Positions 1 to 6,873 of a stretch of 20,763 nt of DNA are shown in pieces. The notes below the pieces were generated by a model, which was given only the letters and a program-made list of their open reading frames with translations, did no database searches and had not been told where the DNA came from. Source of the DNA: CAZUCD01 sp964618855 (GTDB lineage Bacteria > Sumerlaeota > Sumerlaeia > SLMS01 > JANRJK01); the NCBI GenBank assembly GCA_964618855.1, contig CAZUCD010000061.1:1-20763 (forward strand), read 5' to 3'. The position numbers were made by a program, and so were the translations under genes. Positions within the stretch are counted from its first letter, which is position 1. Each line of letters begins with the position of its first letter.

Positions 1-1
1 G

Positions 2-833
2 AACAACGAGGCGTCGAAGGCGAAGGAGTACCTGTTCATCTGCTCGCGCAAGGGCTCCGGAGCGCAGGCCGATGCGACGGACACCGCAGATTCCGCCGAA
101 GGGCGGCGCATCGAAGACAACCTCGCGGCTCTCGCGGACGCCCCTCTCGGCGAGGCCGTAGATCTGCTTTCGTGCACGGCCGCCGACGCAGACTCGGAGC
201 CGGTCCGTGTCACGGGCTACCTCGGCAGCAAGTTCGTCCTGCTCGGCTGGATGGAGAGCTGTTCCCGAAGGACGCGAAGAGCGTTCTCGACGCCTTCTCC
301 GGCGGCGCGAACGTCGCCTGCCATCTGAAGCGCAAGGGACTGAAGGTCTACGCCAACGACCTGCTCCGCTTCCCGTACCATCTTGCGCGCGCTGTGTTCT
401 AGAACTCGACGGAGAAGCTGACCGACGAGGACATCGACCGGATTCTCGCGCCGACCCCTGATGCTGGGTCGTTCATCGAGAAGACCTTCCACGGGTACTA
501 CTACACGAAGCCCGTCCTGCGCTGGCTCGACCAGGTCTGGGCGACCATCCAGCGCCTTCCCGGCTACAAGAAGGACATCGCGCCGCCGGCGCTCGGGACG
601 ACCGTGAAGGCGAAGAGTGCATTCGGCCACTTCAGGCGCTCGAAGATGCAGCGGAAGGGCGAACTCGACGCCTTGGCGAGCCTGGAGCAGTCGCAGCTCT
701 CAAATCTGCCGGTGGCTAAATTCGTCGACTCGTTCCGCCGGTCCGCGAGGCGGCTCATTGCGCTCGTGTTCGACAACGGGCAGGAATGCAATGCGTTCAA
801 TCTTGAGGCGTCGGAGGCCGTGAAGGCCGCTTG
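2..833 (+). pseudogene. Decayed D12-class N6-adenine DNA methyltransferase, possibly a two-domain fusion
   Basis: The first frame (from base 2) carries a tail ending in KEYLFIC, which resembles the C-terminus of a D12 MTase, then a linker of about 60 residues, then the start of a D12 domain (GYLGSKFVLLGW). Near 250-260 the homology moves to another frame: SVLDAFSGGANVA (SAM-binding motif I), LKVYANDLL and FPYHLARAV. A TAG at 400-402 sits where the family has Glu in an ENS motif. Homology then resumes (NSTEKLTDEDIDRIL, FHGYYYTKPVLRWLD, LVFDNGQECNAFN) until a TGA at 831-833. The catalytic DPPY segment that should follow is missing. It therefore has three lesions: a frameshift, a nonsense codon and a 3' truncation. 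The two-domain arrangement recalls M.FokI, but this is inference. The 5' end lies outside the window. It is very unlikely to be active as sequenced. Confidence 0.75.
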
Positions 834-853
834 ATGGTTCCCAATCAACCTGT

Positions 854-2014
854 TTATTGGAAAGCGGTCCAGTTCTCAACTGAAGCAGGCGGGCCCTGAA
901 TCAGTAATGACATCGTGGAACCGCCGGCATTCGTGATCGCGAGATCCACCAAGCCATCATTGTTGAAATCAGAGGCTATGATGCCGTACGGTTGATTGCC
1001 TGCCGTGAACTCTTGCGCCGTCTGGAAAGCTCCATTTCCGTTTCCGAGGACAATCCCTACTTTGTTCACGTTGCCCATAGTCACGGCGAGATCGGCGTTC
1101 GAATCGTTGTTGAAGTCGGCAACAGCGATGAACAGAGGATGTCCGCTGAGGGCGATCAGAGTGGGAGCCGAGAGGCCTCCCACTCCGTCTCCAAACAAAA
1201 GTCCAACGGAATCTCCTGATTGATTTGCGACAGCAAAATCAGGCTTCCCATCCTCATTGAAGTCCCCTGCGGCAACACCTGCCAAAACCGTCGCACCCGA
1301 GGGTGCGCCACTCGGATAGTTGGTTGGGGCCGCGAATCCGCCCACCCCGTTTCCCAACAAAACGGTCAAGGCCCGCTGGGGGCCGTTCGTGATCACGAGG
1401 TCAGGGAATGCGTCCGCGTTAAGAAACGCCGGGATAACTGCATTCCCGCCAAAGCCCAATGAGATCGTGGAGGCGCTGCCGAATGCTCCTCCGCCCGTGC
1501 CGAGCCGGACGCTCATGTTTGAGGAGAGAACGTTTACAACGGCAACGTCAGGAATCGTGTCTTGATTGAAGTCTGCCACGGCGATGTCGACCGGATTGTC
1601 CCCGACCGAGTAGTCTGTCCTCGCGCCGAAGGAGCCAGTTCCGCTGCCGAGGCGCACGGAAATGCTATCTGAGGAAGCATTCGGCGTCAGAACGTCAATC
1701 AGTGCGTCGCCGTTCAAGTCGGCTATTATGGCACCGCGTGGTAGACCCCCAGTCGGATAGCTCGTCTGGGAGAGAAACGTGCCCGGACCCGAAGCCAGAA
1801 ACACCGAAATCGTGTTCGAACTCCAGTTGGAGCATACGAGGTCCTCAAGCCCGTCTCCGTTAAAGTCCGCTGATGACATGACGAACGGAGTCGTGCCGGT
1901 CGAGTAGGTGTTTTCTGGCAGAAAGGTGATGTCGGCGCGAAGTGGGTCTGCTAGGAAAGCCGTCGCAAGGAGAAGCAACCCGACGAGGCGATTGTGCGGC
2001 TTGGCGACCATCAT
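854..2014 (-). CDS. Secreted FG-GAP/VCBS repeat protein (seven repeats)
   Basis: This is a 386-aa protein with a Sec signal peptide (RLVGLLLLATAFLADPLRA, residues about 9-27) followed by seven repeats of roughly 50 residues. Each repeat has a calcium-binding-type loop of the form DxNxDxxxD: DFNGDGLED, DLNGDALID, DFNQDTIPD, FLNADAFPD (degenerate), DFNEDGKPD, DFNNDSNAD and DFNNDGLVD. Such repeats fold as a beta-propeller, as in integrin alpha N-terminal domains, and are common in exported proteins of unknown ligand. No C-terminal sorting or anchor sequence is visible. Two ATG codons occur in tandem; the first has AAGGG 6 nt upstream. Its GC content (about 53 % in counted lines) is clearly below that of the genes further right, so recent acquisition is possible. 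The real role is unknown. Confidence 0.88.
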   Translation of the reverse strand: MMVAKPHNRLVGLLLLATAFLADPLRADITFLPENTYSTGTTPFVMSSADFNGDGLEDLVCSNWSSNTISVFLASGPGTFLSQTSYPTGGLPRGAIIADLNGDALIDVLTPNASSDSISVRLGSGTGSFGARTDYSVGDNPVDIAVADFNQDTIPDVAVVNVLSSNMSVRLGTGGGAFGSASTISLGFGGNAVIPAFLNADAFPDLVITNGPQRALTVLLGNGVGGFAAPTNYPSGAPSGATVLAGVAAGDFNEDGKPDFAVANQSGDSVGLLFGDGVGGLSAPTLIALSGHPLFIAVADFNNDSNADLAVTMGNVNKVGIVLGNGNGAFQTAQEFTAGNQPYGIIASDFNNDGLVDLAITNAGGSTMSLLIQGPPASVENWTAFQ

Positions 2015-2100
2015 GGGGCACCCTTCGCATAGTGAGTCGGCAAGCCTTTTGGAGCCTGCCCATTGTTTGTTCTTTGTTATTACTGCGGAGCGGGGGGGGG

Positions 2101-2280
2101 GGAGGAGGCAAATCGAATTTGATCACCGAGGCGCGGGCCCGCACCGACACCGAGGTTGCTGTTGGCGANNNNNNNNNNCCCCCCCCCCCACAAACCCCCC
2201 CCCCGGGGGGGGCGGGAGGAGTCAAATCGATTTTGAGCACGGAGGCGCGGACACGCACGGACACGGAGGTTGCTGTTGGC
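2101..2280. repeat. Imperfect 66-bp direct repeat pair flanking an assembly gap
   Basis: Copies at 2101-2166 and 2215-2280 match at 58 of 66 positions by hand alignment without gaps. Both end in GAGGTTGCTGTTGGC. Between them are ten N (2169-2178), an 11-C run, ACAAA, a 10-C run and an 8-G run. Another 11-G run ends at 2102, at the first bases of copy 1. The N block is an assembly gap of unknown true size, so more copies may be missing. No coding role is convincing; the window shows nothing else in 2015-2320. Confidence 0.85.
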
Positions 2281-2329
2281 TACTGTTGCTGCAGAAGAAC
2301 CAGATCGCGTGCAGCAGATGATGAAGAGT

Positions 2330-2359
2330 CCCCCGCTACAGACCGAGCCGTAGCGGGGG
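2330..2359 (-). terminator. Terminator-like hairpin behind an orphan gene tail
   Basis: A perfect 10-bp stem (CCCCCGCTAC / GTAGCGGGGG) encloses a 10-nt loop. On the minus strand it lies about 30 nt after the stop of the gene tail at 2390-2665, is preceded by AGAAAG and is followed by the weak T-rich tract ACTCTTC. On the plus strand it is followed by CTTTCT, so it may act in both directions. Confidence 0.6.
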
Positions 2360-2389
2360 CTTTCTGCCTCGGGATGGAGCCAAACTCCC

Positions 2390-2665
2390 TCAAGGCGTGA
2401 CCTGGATCAGGATCGCTTCGAAGGTGGTGCTGGGGATTCCGGCGGGGCTGAGGATGGTGGCGCGGACGTCGAAGCGCGCGCGGCTGGCGAGCTGGCTGCG
2501 GGTCGGGGTGATCACGTAGTTCGTGGTCGAGTTCACGAGCGCAGGGAAGCTGTTCACGTTCACGCCTCGGGCAGAGCGGTCGCCCGGCTGGGGCGAGCGG
2601 GCGGGACTGGCGAGCGGGTTGGTGTTCTCGATCAACATGCGGTGGCTGGTGAGGACCGTGTGCAC
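2390..2665 (-). pseudogene. Orphan C-terminal gene fragment, unknown family
   Basis: About 90 codons with coding character: a frame stop lies just upstream (2687-2689), the only nearby start is GTG at 2665, and there is no ribosome binding site. The translation (…MLIENTNPLASPARS…, ending RFDVRATILSPAG…FEAILIQVTP) reads like the beta-rich end of a larger exported protein. I do not recognise the family; a pilus or secretion-related minor component is only a guess. The terminator-like hairpin after its stop suggests that the 3' end of a real gene survived while the 5' part was lost. It could also be an intact small gene. Confidence 0.35.
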
Positions 2666-2860
2666 CTCCGAGAAACTTCGGGACGATTATCCTGCCGGTC
2701 CACCGGAGACGCGCCGCGTGCTGCGCGGCACCTTCAAGCCACATTCCGGATCCGGATCGAGGGGCGGACCCTCGCAAAGGACATCATGCAGGAGGTCACC
2801 GAGTTCGCCTTCGAGGGCAGCCATCGGGACAGATGGACTTCAACCCATGACGACCATGGG

Positions 2861-2897
2861 ATTGACACGCGGGCCATGTTTCGCTTTTATTTCGCCA
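2861..2897 (+). promoter_or_regulatory. Duplicated promoter/operator element, copy 1 (RecA-like gene)
   Basis: TTGACA (2862-2867), a 17-bp spacer and TTTTAT (2885-2890) form a sigma70-type promoter. The spacer end and -10 region contain TGTTTCGCTTTTATTTCG, with TTTCGC repeated at an 11-bp period. 28 of 37 bases match copy 2 at 4517-4553 without gaps. The element overlaps an in-frame ATG at 2876, which argues against that ATG as the start and favours 2909. Confidence 0.65.
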
Positions 2898-2908
2898 TGT
2901 CCTTCGAG

Positions 2909-3586
2909 ATGCTTCCGCCCACCCCCCGCGTCTCCCCCGCCGTGCGGCGAGCGCCGTTGGCGTTGGTGCTCGAGGCGCCGCGCCGGGCGACGGCGACGAT
3001 CCTCGGCAGGCTGGCGCCGGTGTTCCTCCCCCGGGAGCGGCGGCTCTACGTCGTCGATGGCGCGAACAGCTTCGATCCCTACGTGTTTGCGCGGGAGGCG
3101 CGGCGGCGGGGGTTGCGGGAGGATGTGCTGGACCGCGTGTTCGTGACGCGCTGCTTCACGATCCACCAGCTTGCGGCCGTGACGGGGCGGATGATGCCGC
3201 CGCTGCTGCGCGGGGGTTCGCCGCCGGCTTTTGCCGTGCTGGGCCTGGACCACCTGTTCCTTGAGGAGACGCTTCGCGCGGCGGAGAGGGGGCGCGTGCT
3301 GGGGGAGGTGATGGCGGACCTGGCGGTGCCGCGGCGCCATGGGGCCCCCCTCGTGGTGACGCATGCGGCAGCGCCGGCGGGACAGGCATGGTGGAGGCCG
3401 ATGCTCGAGTTCGGGGATGCCCGGGCCCGGGTGCTGCCGCATGGGGACGACGATTGGAACCTGCAGATCGAGAGGTGCGACGATGGGGCGGACGCTGCCG
3501 ACCTTCAATACATGGCTTCAGGGGGAGATCGATTCCTGGAGGGACTTCCGCCGGGGCCTGCGGGCGGAGCAGCGCCCGGCGTTTGA
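2909..3586 (+). CDS. RecA-fold protein lacking a Walker A motif, polymerase-associated
   Basis: A protein of 225 aa. A RecA/Rad51-like core can be followed: a first strand (APLALVLEAP, residues about 15-24), where a P-loop would be expected but no GxxxxGK[ST] occurs; a second strand YVVDGANSFDPYVF (47-60); RVFVTRCFTIHQLA (76-89), like the Rad51 segment before the DNA-binding loops; and a Walker B-like strand FAVLGLDHLF (108-117, D114). ATP hydrolysis is therefore doubtful and a structural or adaptor role is likelier, as for ImuA. The start at 2909 is chosen because the promoter covers the upstream ATG at 2876, and because the ATG lies 48 nt from the element start, nearly the same as for the polymerase gene (50 nt). 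ATG 2897 and GTG 2942 are alternatives. Its last 104 bp overlap the next gene in another frame. Confidence 0.65.
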   Translation: MLPPTPRVSPAVRRAPLALVLEAPRRATATILGRLAPVFLPRERRLYVVDGANSFDPYVFAREARRRGLREDVLDRVFVTRCFTIHQLAAVTGRMMPPLLRGGSPPAFAVLGLDHLFLEETLRAAERGRVLGEVMADLAVPRRHGAPLVVTHAAAPAGQAWWRPMLEFGDARARVLPHGDDDWNLQIERCDDGADAADLQYMASGGDRFLEGLPPGPAGGAAPGV

Positions 3587-3767
3587 CCGCCTGTTCACGC
3601 GCGCGCGCCGCCACACGGCGGAGGCGACCTGTGCCGCGCGCCCCGTGCCGTTCGACGCCATGGTGATGGCGATCCTCCTCGAGCAGGAACTGGAGCTGGA
3701 GCGGCTTGCCGCGGAGCTTGAGGCGCTGCGTGCGGGGGATGGGGGTGCGAAGCCCGGCGGGGCATGA
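3483..3767 (+). CDS. 94-aa helical protein of the polymerase cassette, unknown function
   Basis: Starts at ATG 3483 with AGAGG 7 nt upstream, inside the 3' end of the RecA-like gene in a different frame. The sequence is almost all helix-forming: TWLQGEIDSWRDFRRGLRA, then AFDRLFTRARRHTAEA, then FDAMVMAILLEQELELERL and AAELEALRA, ending in a short coiled-coil-like stretch. Third codon positions are markedly GC-rich in this frame, supporting it over the overlapping tail of the upstream gene. I recognise no named domain. Overlap and co-orientation suggest translational coupling and a partner role for the RecA-like protein or the polymerase, which is inference. A frameshift joining the two frames into one protein cannot be excluded. 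Confidence 0.6.
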   Translation: MGRTLPTFNTWLQGEIDSWRDFRRGLRAEQRPAFDRLFTRARRHTAEATCAARPVPFDAMVMAILLEQELELERLAAELEALRAGDGGAKPGGA

Positions 3768-3807
3768 CGCGCACCCCTGCACGCCAATGGGGCTCCCGAG
3801 TCAGAAG

Positions 3808-4431
3808 TCAGAGCGAAGCCACGCGCTCGCGCATCAGCTCCGCGGGCAGCGGGCGCACCAACGCCTGGAGTGTCGCCACGTCGTTCACCTTCGGGTCGAG
3901 CCACGTCCCCCAGTCGGCGGGTTGCAGGATGACCGCCATGCGGTGGTGGAACTGCGCAACGAGGTCGTTGGGCGTGGTGGTGACGATCGTGTAGGAGAGG
4001 AGGTCCTCCCCCCCGATGCGCGCGCGGTCCCAGAGGCCGGCCATCATCATGGGGGACCCATCGGCGAGGCTGAAGAAGTGCGGGACCTTCTTCTTCGAGC
4101 CCTCGACCTTCGCCCACTCGTAGAATCCCGCGCACGGAACGAGGCAGCGCTGCTGCGCGAAGGCGCGCCGGAACGCCGGGGAGGTCGCGACGGTCTCCCC
4201 CCGCGCGTTGAAGGTGGCAAAGGTGCCGATCTCCTTCGCGAAGTGCGGGACGAGCCCCCAGCGCATGGTGCGCTGGACGGGGACGCCGTTCTCCAGCACG
4301 ACGACGGTGCCCTGCATCGTCGGGGCGAGGTTGCCCGCACGGGGCGACTCGAGGGCGACAAGGTGCTCCATCCCGTGGATGAGCACGGCGATGGTCGGGA
4401 CATGCCCGGTTTCGGCGTATCTGCCGCACAT
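3808..4431 (-). CDS. SRAP-family protein (YedK/HMCES-type abasic-site DNA-protein crosslinker)
   Basis: 207 aa, the usual size for the family. It begins MCGRY, so Cys2 becomes N-terminal after methionine removal, as needed for the thiazolidine crosslink to abasic sites. Other key residues are at the expected places: N75 (FNARGET), E105 (GFYEW) and H162 (FHHRMAVIL), together with RWGLVPHF (57-64) and CLVPCAGFYEW. In E. coli YedK and human HMCES these bind ssDNA abasic sites, shield them and act as an autopeptidase. The gene lies between the RecA-like pair and the polymerase but on the opposite strand; its start is 135 bp from the polymerase start, so both promoters share one intergenic region. 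The open frame continues far upstream, but MCGRY must be the start for catalysis. Confidence 0.93.
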   Translation of the reverse strand: MCGRYAETGHVPTIAVLIHGMEHLVALESPRAGNLAPTMQGTVVVLENGVPVQRTMRWGLVPHFAKEIGTFATFNARGETVATSPAFRRAFAQQRCLVPCAGFYEWAKVEGSKKKVPHFFSLADGSPMMMAGLWDRARIGGEDLLSYTIVTTTPNDLVAQFHHRMAVILQPADWGTWLDPKVNDVATLQALVRPLPAELMRERVASL

Positions 4432-4516
4432 ACGGGGCCTTTCCGCGGTGCATCCGCACACAGCGGAGTCGATGCGTCGCACCCGCGACGCGCAACGGCA
4501 ATCGGGGAGGGTTGGC

Positions 4517-4553
4517 ATTGACGCCGGCGGCTTGTTTCGCTTTTTGTTCGTCA
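4517..4553 (+). promoter_or_regulatory. Duplicated promoter/operator element, copy 2 (polymerase gene)
   Basis: TTGACG (4518-4523) is followed by a 17-bp spacer and a weak -10 (TTTTTG, 4541-4546). TGTTTCGCTTTTTGTTCG matches copy 1 at 2861-2897, with 28 of 37 identities and no gap. The block is flanked by CTTG and CAAG; copy 1 has CATG and CATG at the same places, so the outer dyad is kept although the bases differ. The polymerase ATG is 50 nt from the element start. Confidence 0.6.
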
Positions 4554-4566
4554 AGCGCCCTCCCCC

Positions 4567-6873
4567 ATGAACCACCCCGCCTGGCTCTTCGACTACCATG
4601 CCCTCGGCAACACGATGGTGCTTTGGTTCATCATGGGGGACGGCTCGCGGCTGCGGCTGGTGGACGTGTTCGAGCCGCTGGTGTACCTGGATGGGCCGGA
4701 GGGGGAGGTGGGGGCGTGCGCGCGGGGGATGCGGCGGGCGGGGGATGCGGCGGTGGAGGGTTGGACGGAGCGGCGCGACTTCTGGACGGGGGAGCCGCGG
4801 CGCGTGCTGGCGGTGCGGGTGCTGCGGGTGGAGTCCTGGCGCCGGGCGCTGGACCGCCATGCGGACCGTTTCCCGCAGGTGTCCTGGCACAATGCGGACC
4901 TGCTGGCGGAGCAGGTGTATGGCTTCGAGCGCGATGTTTTCCCGCTGATGCGCTGCCGGGTGGAGCACGAGGGGGGACGGCTGGTTTCGCTCGTGCCGGA
5001 GGACGACCGCTGGGCTACGGACTACGCGGCGCCCCCGATGCGGATTGCGGAGCTCTCCGGCACGGGGGTGCTGCACGGGGGGCGGCCGGCCCTGCATTCG
5101 CTGGTGTATTCGCAGGAGGGGCGGACGATTGCGTGGGAGGACCCGGGGGCGATGCTGGCGGGGCTGCAGGGGGCGCTCGATGCGCTGGATCCCGATGTGC
5201 TGCTCACGGACCACGGGGATTCGTTCCTGCTGCCGTTGCTGTACACGGTGGCAAGGCGCGCACGGTTCGCGCTGCGGCTCGACCGGGACGATCCGCCACC
5301 GAGGGACATCAGGGTGGACGGGCGCTCGTACTTCTCCTATGGGCGGATCCTCTACCAGGCGCCGGAGTACGCACTGCGGGGGCGCTGGCACCTGGACCGA
5401 GGCAACTCGTTCTCGCTCTCGCACGACGGGATGGACGGCCTTTACGAGGTGGCGCGCCTCTCCCGCATTCCGATGCAGCGCATCGCACGCAGGAGCATCG
5501 GGACGGGCATTTCTTCGATCCAGCTCGACCATGCGTGGCGGGAGGGGTTCCTGGTCCCGTGGAAGAAGACGGAGCCGGAAGCCTGGAAGAGCGCGCGGCA
5601 GCTCCTGGTGGCGGACCGCGGCGGGCTCGTGTACGCGCCGGAGACGGGGCTGCACGAGGACGTGGTGGAGCTCGACTTCGTGGCGATGTACCCGAGCATC
5701 ATGTCGCGGTTCAACGTCTCGCCGGAGACGGTGAACTGCGGTTGCTGCGACAACGCGCGCGTGCCGGGGATCGGGTACACGATCTGCGAGAAGCGGGCGG
5801 GGCTGGTGTCGCGGGCGCTGGCGCCGATCATAGCGAAGCGGATCGCGTACAAGGCGCTGCGGCAGGAGGCGAAGGCGGCGGGGGACGCCGCGGCGCATGC
5901 GCGCTGGAACCAGCGCCAGGACGCGCTGAAGTGGATGCTCGTGTGCTGCTTCGGCTACCTCGGCTACCGCAACGCGCGCTTCGGCCGGATCGAGGCGCAC
6001 GAGTCGGTGTCGGCCTGGTCGCGCGAGATCCTGCTGCGCGCGCGCGAGGTGTGCGAGGAGCACGGCTGGCGCATGCTGCACGCCAACGTGGACTGCGTGT
6101 GGATCGTCAAGCCTGGCTTCCGCGACGGGGAGGTCGCCGAGCTGTGCCGCGCGATCGAGGGGGCGACCGACCTGACCATCGCGCTCGAGGGCATCTACCG
6201 CTGGCTGGCGTTCCTCCCCTCGCGGCAGGTTGCCGACCGCCCCGTGCCCACGCGCTACTTCGGCGCGTTCCGCGACGGCACGGTGAAGTACCGCGGGATC
6301 GAGTGCCGCCGCCACGACCTGCCGCAGTACGTGAAGGCCGCGCAGCTCGCGCTGCTGCAGCAGCTCGCGCAGGCCGGCAGCGCGGCCGCCTACCGCGCCA
6401 TGCTCCCAACACTGCTCGAGCGCATCGCCGCAATGGAGGGGGCCCTGTGGCGCCACGAGGTGCCCCTCGACGAGCTTGTCATCCGGCAGTCGCTGTCCCA
6501 GGAACCCGGGGACTACACCGGCAACGGGCCGCAGTCGCTCGCCGCGCGGCAATCCGTCGAGGCGGGGATGAACCTCCATGCCGGGCAGTCGCTCTCCTAC
6601 GTCATCACTTCCTCGGACGACCCGGACCGCTCCCGGCGGGTGCGCCTGAAGAACCTCATCGACCACGAGACCCTAGCCGATCCGGTGGCGAACATCCGCC
6701 TGCTGCGGCGCGCGATGAATGCGCTGCTCTGGCCCGGTGGAATAGAACTGGACGAGAAGAGGATCACGCCGCCCTGGGCGCCCCCCGCGAAGCCGCGCCG
6801 GGAAAGCAGGCGCATCCTGCGCGCGCGCGCGGCCGCCATGCAGATGGACCTCTTCGCGTGCGGACCACCATGA
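4567..6873 (+). CDS. Bacterial family-B DNA polymerase with clamp-binding motif, exonuclease site degenerate
   Basis: 768 aa. Polymerase motifs are clear. Motif A is LDFVAMYPSIM (metal ligand D370). Motif B is ALKWMLVCCFGYLGY (K455), where most B polymerases have NS in place of CC. Motif C is HANVDCVWI, with D509 at the second Asp of the usual DTD and Asn at the first. Next comes the KxY/RGIE segment, TVKYRGIECRRHDLP (K574). In the N-terminal exonuclease-like region the DxE of Exo I is not visible, DHGDSF (215-220) resembles Exo II, and the expected YxxxD of Exo III reads YEVAR. Proofreading is probably lost. QMDLF (759-763) near the C-terminus fits the bacterial beta-clamp motif. The gene overlaps the DUF72 gene by 4 bp (ATGA). 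It may belong to the bacterial PolB group described as closer to Pol epsilon than to Pol II, but I cannot test that here. Confidence 0.92.
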   Translation: MNHPAWLFDYHALGNTMVLWFIMGDGSRLRLVDVFEPLVYLDGPEGEVGACARGMRRAGDAAVEGWTERRDFWTGEPRRVLAVRVLRVESWRRALDRHADRFPQVSWHNADLLAEQVYGFERDVFPLMRCRVEHEGGRLVSLVPEDDRWATDYAAPPMRIAELSGTGVLHGGRPALHSLVYSQEGRTIAWEDPGAMLAGLQGALDALDPDVLLTDHGDSFLLPLLYTVARRARFALRLDRDDPPPRDIRVDGRSYFSYGRILYQAPEYALRGRWHLDRGNSFSLSHDGMDGLYEVARLSRIPMQRIARRSIGTGISSIQLDHAWREGFLVPWKKTEPEAWKSARQLLVADRGGLVYAPETGLHEDVVELDFVAMYPSIMSRFNVSPETVNCGCCDNARVPGIGYTICEKRAGLVSRALAPIIAKRIAYKALRQEAKAAGDAAAHARWNQRQDALKWMLVCCFGYLGYRNARFGRIEAHESVSAWSREILLRAREVCEEHGWRMLHANVDCVWIVKPGFRDGEVAELCRAIEGATDLTIALEGIYRWLAFLPSRQVADRPVPTRYFGAFRDGTVKYRGIECRRHDLPQYVKAAQLALLQQLAQAGSAAAYRAMLPTLLERIAAMEGALWRHEVPLDELVIRQSLSQEPGDYTGNGPQSLAARQSVEAGMNLHAGQSLSYVITSSDDPDRSRRVRLKNLIDHETLADPVANIRLLRRAMNALLWPGGIELDEKRITPPWAPPAKPRRESRRILRARAAAMQMDLFACGPP

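Noticed and set aside
2642..2908. N-terminal extension of the RecA-like protein to an ATG at 2642
   Set aside because: The duplicated promoter element lies inside it, and core homology begins only near 2950.
4432..6666. Minus-strand open frame continuing far upstream of the SRAP start
   Set aside because: It is antisense to the polymerase gene, rich in Arg, His and Pro, and lacks domain character; SRAP needs Cys at position 2, which fixes its start at 4431.
4512..6869. Plus-strand open frame that would fuse about 780 residues to the DUF72 protein
   Set aside because: It is the wrong frame of the polymerase gene (Gly/Ala/Arg-rich translation). The DUF72 ATG at 6870 fits the family start and the ATGA coupling.
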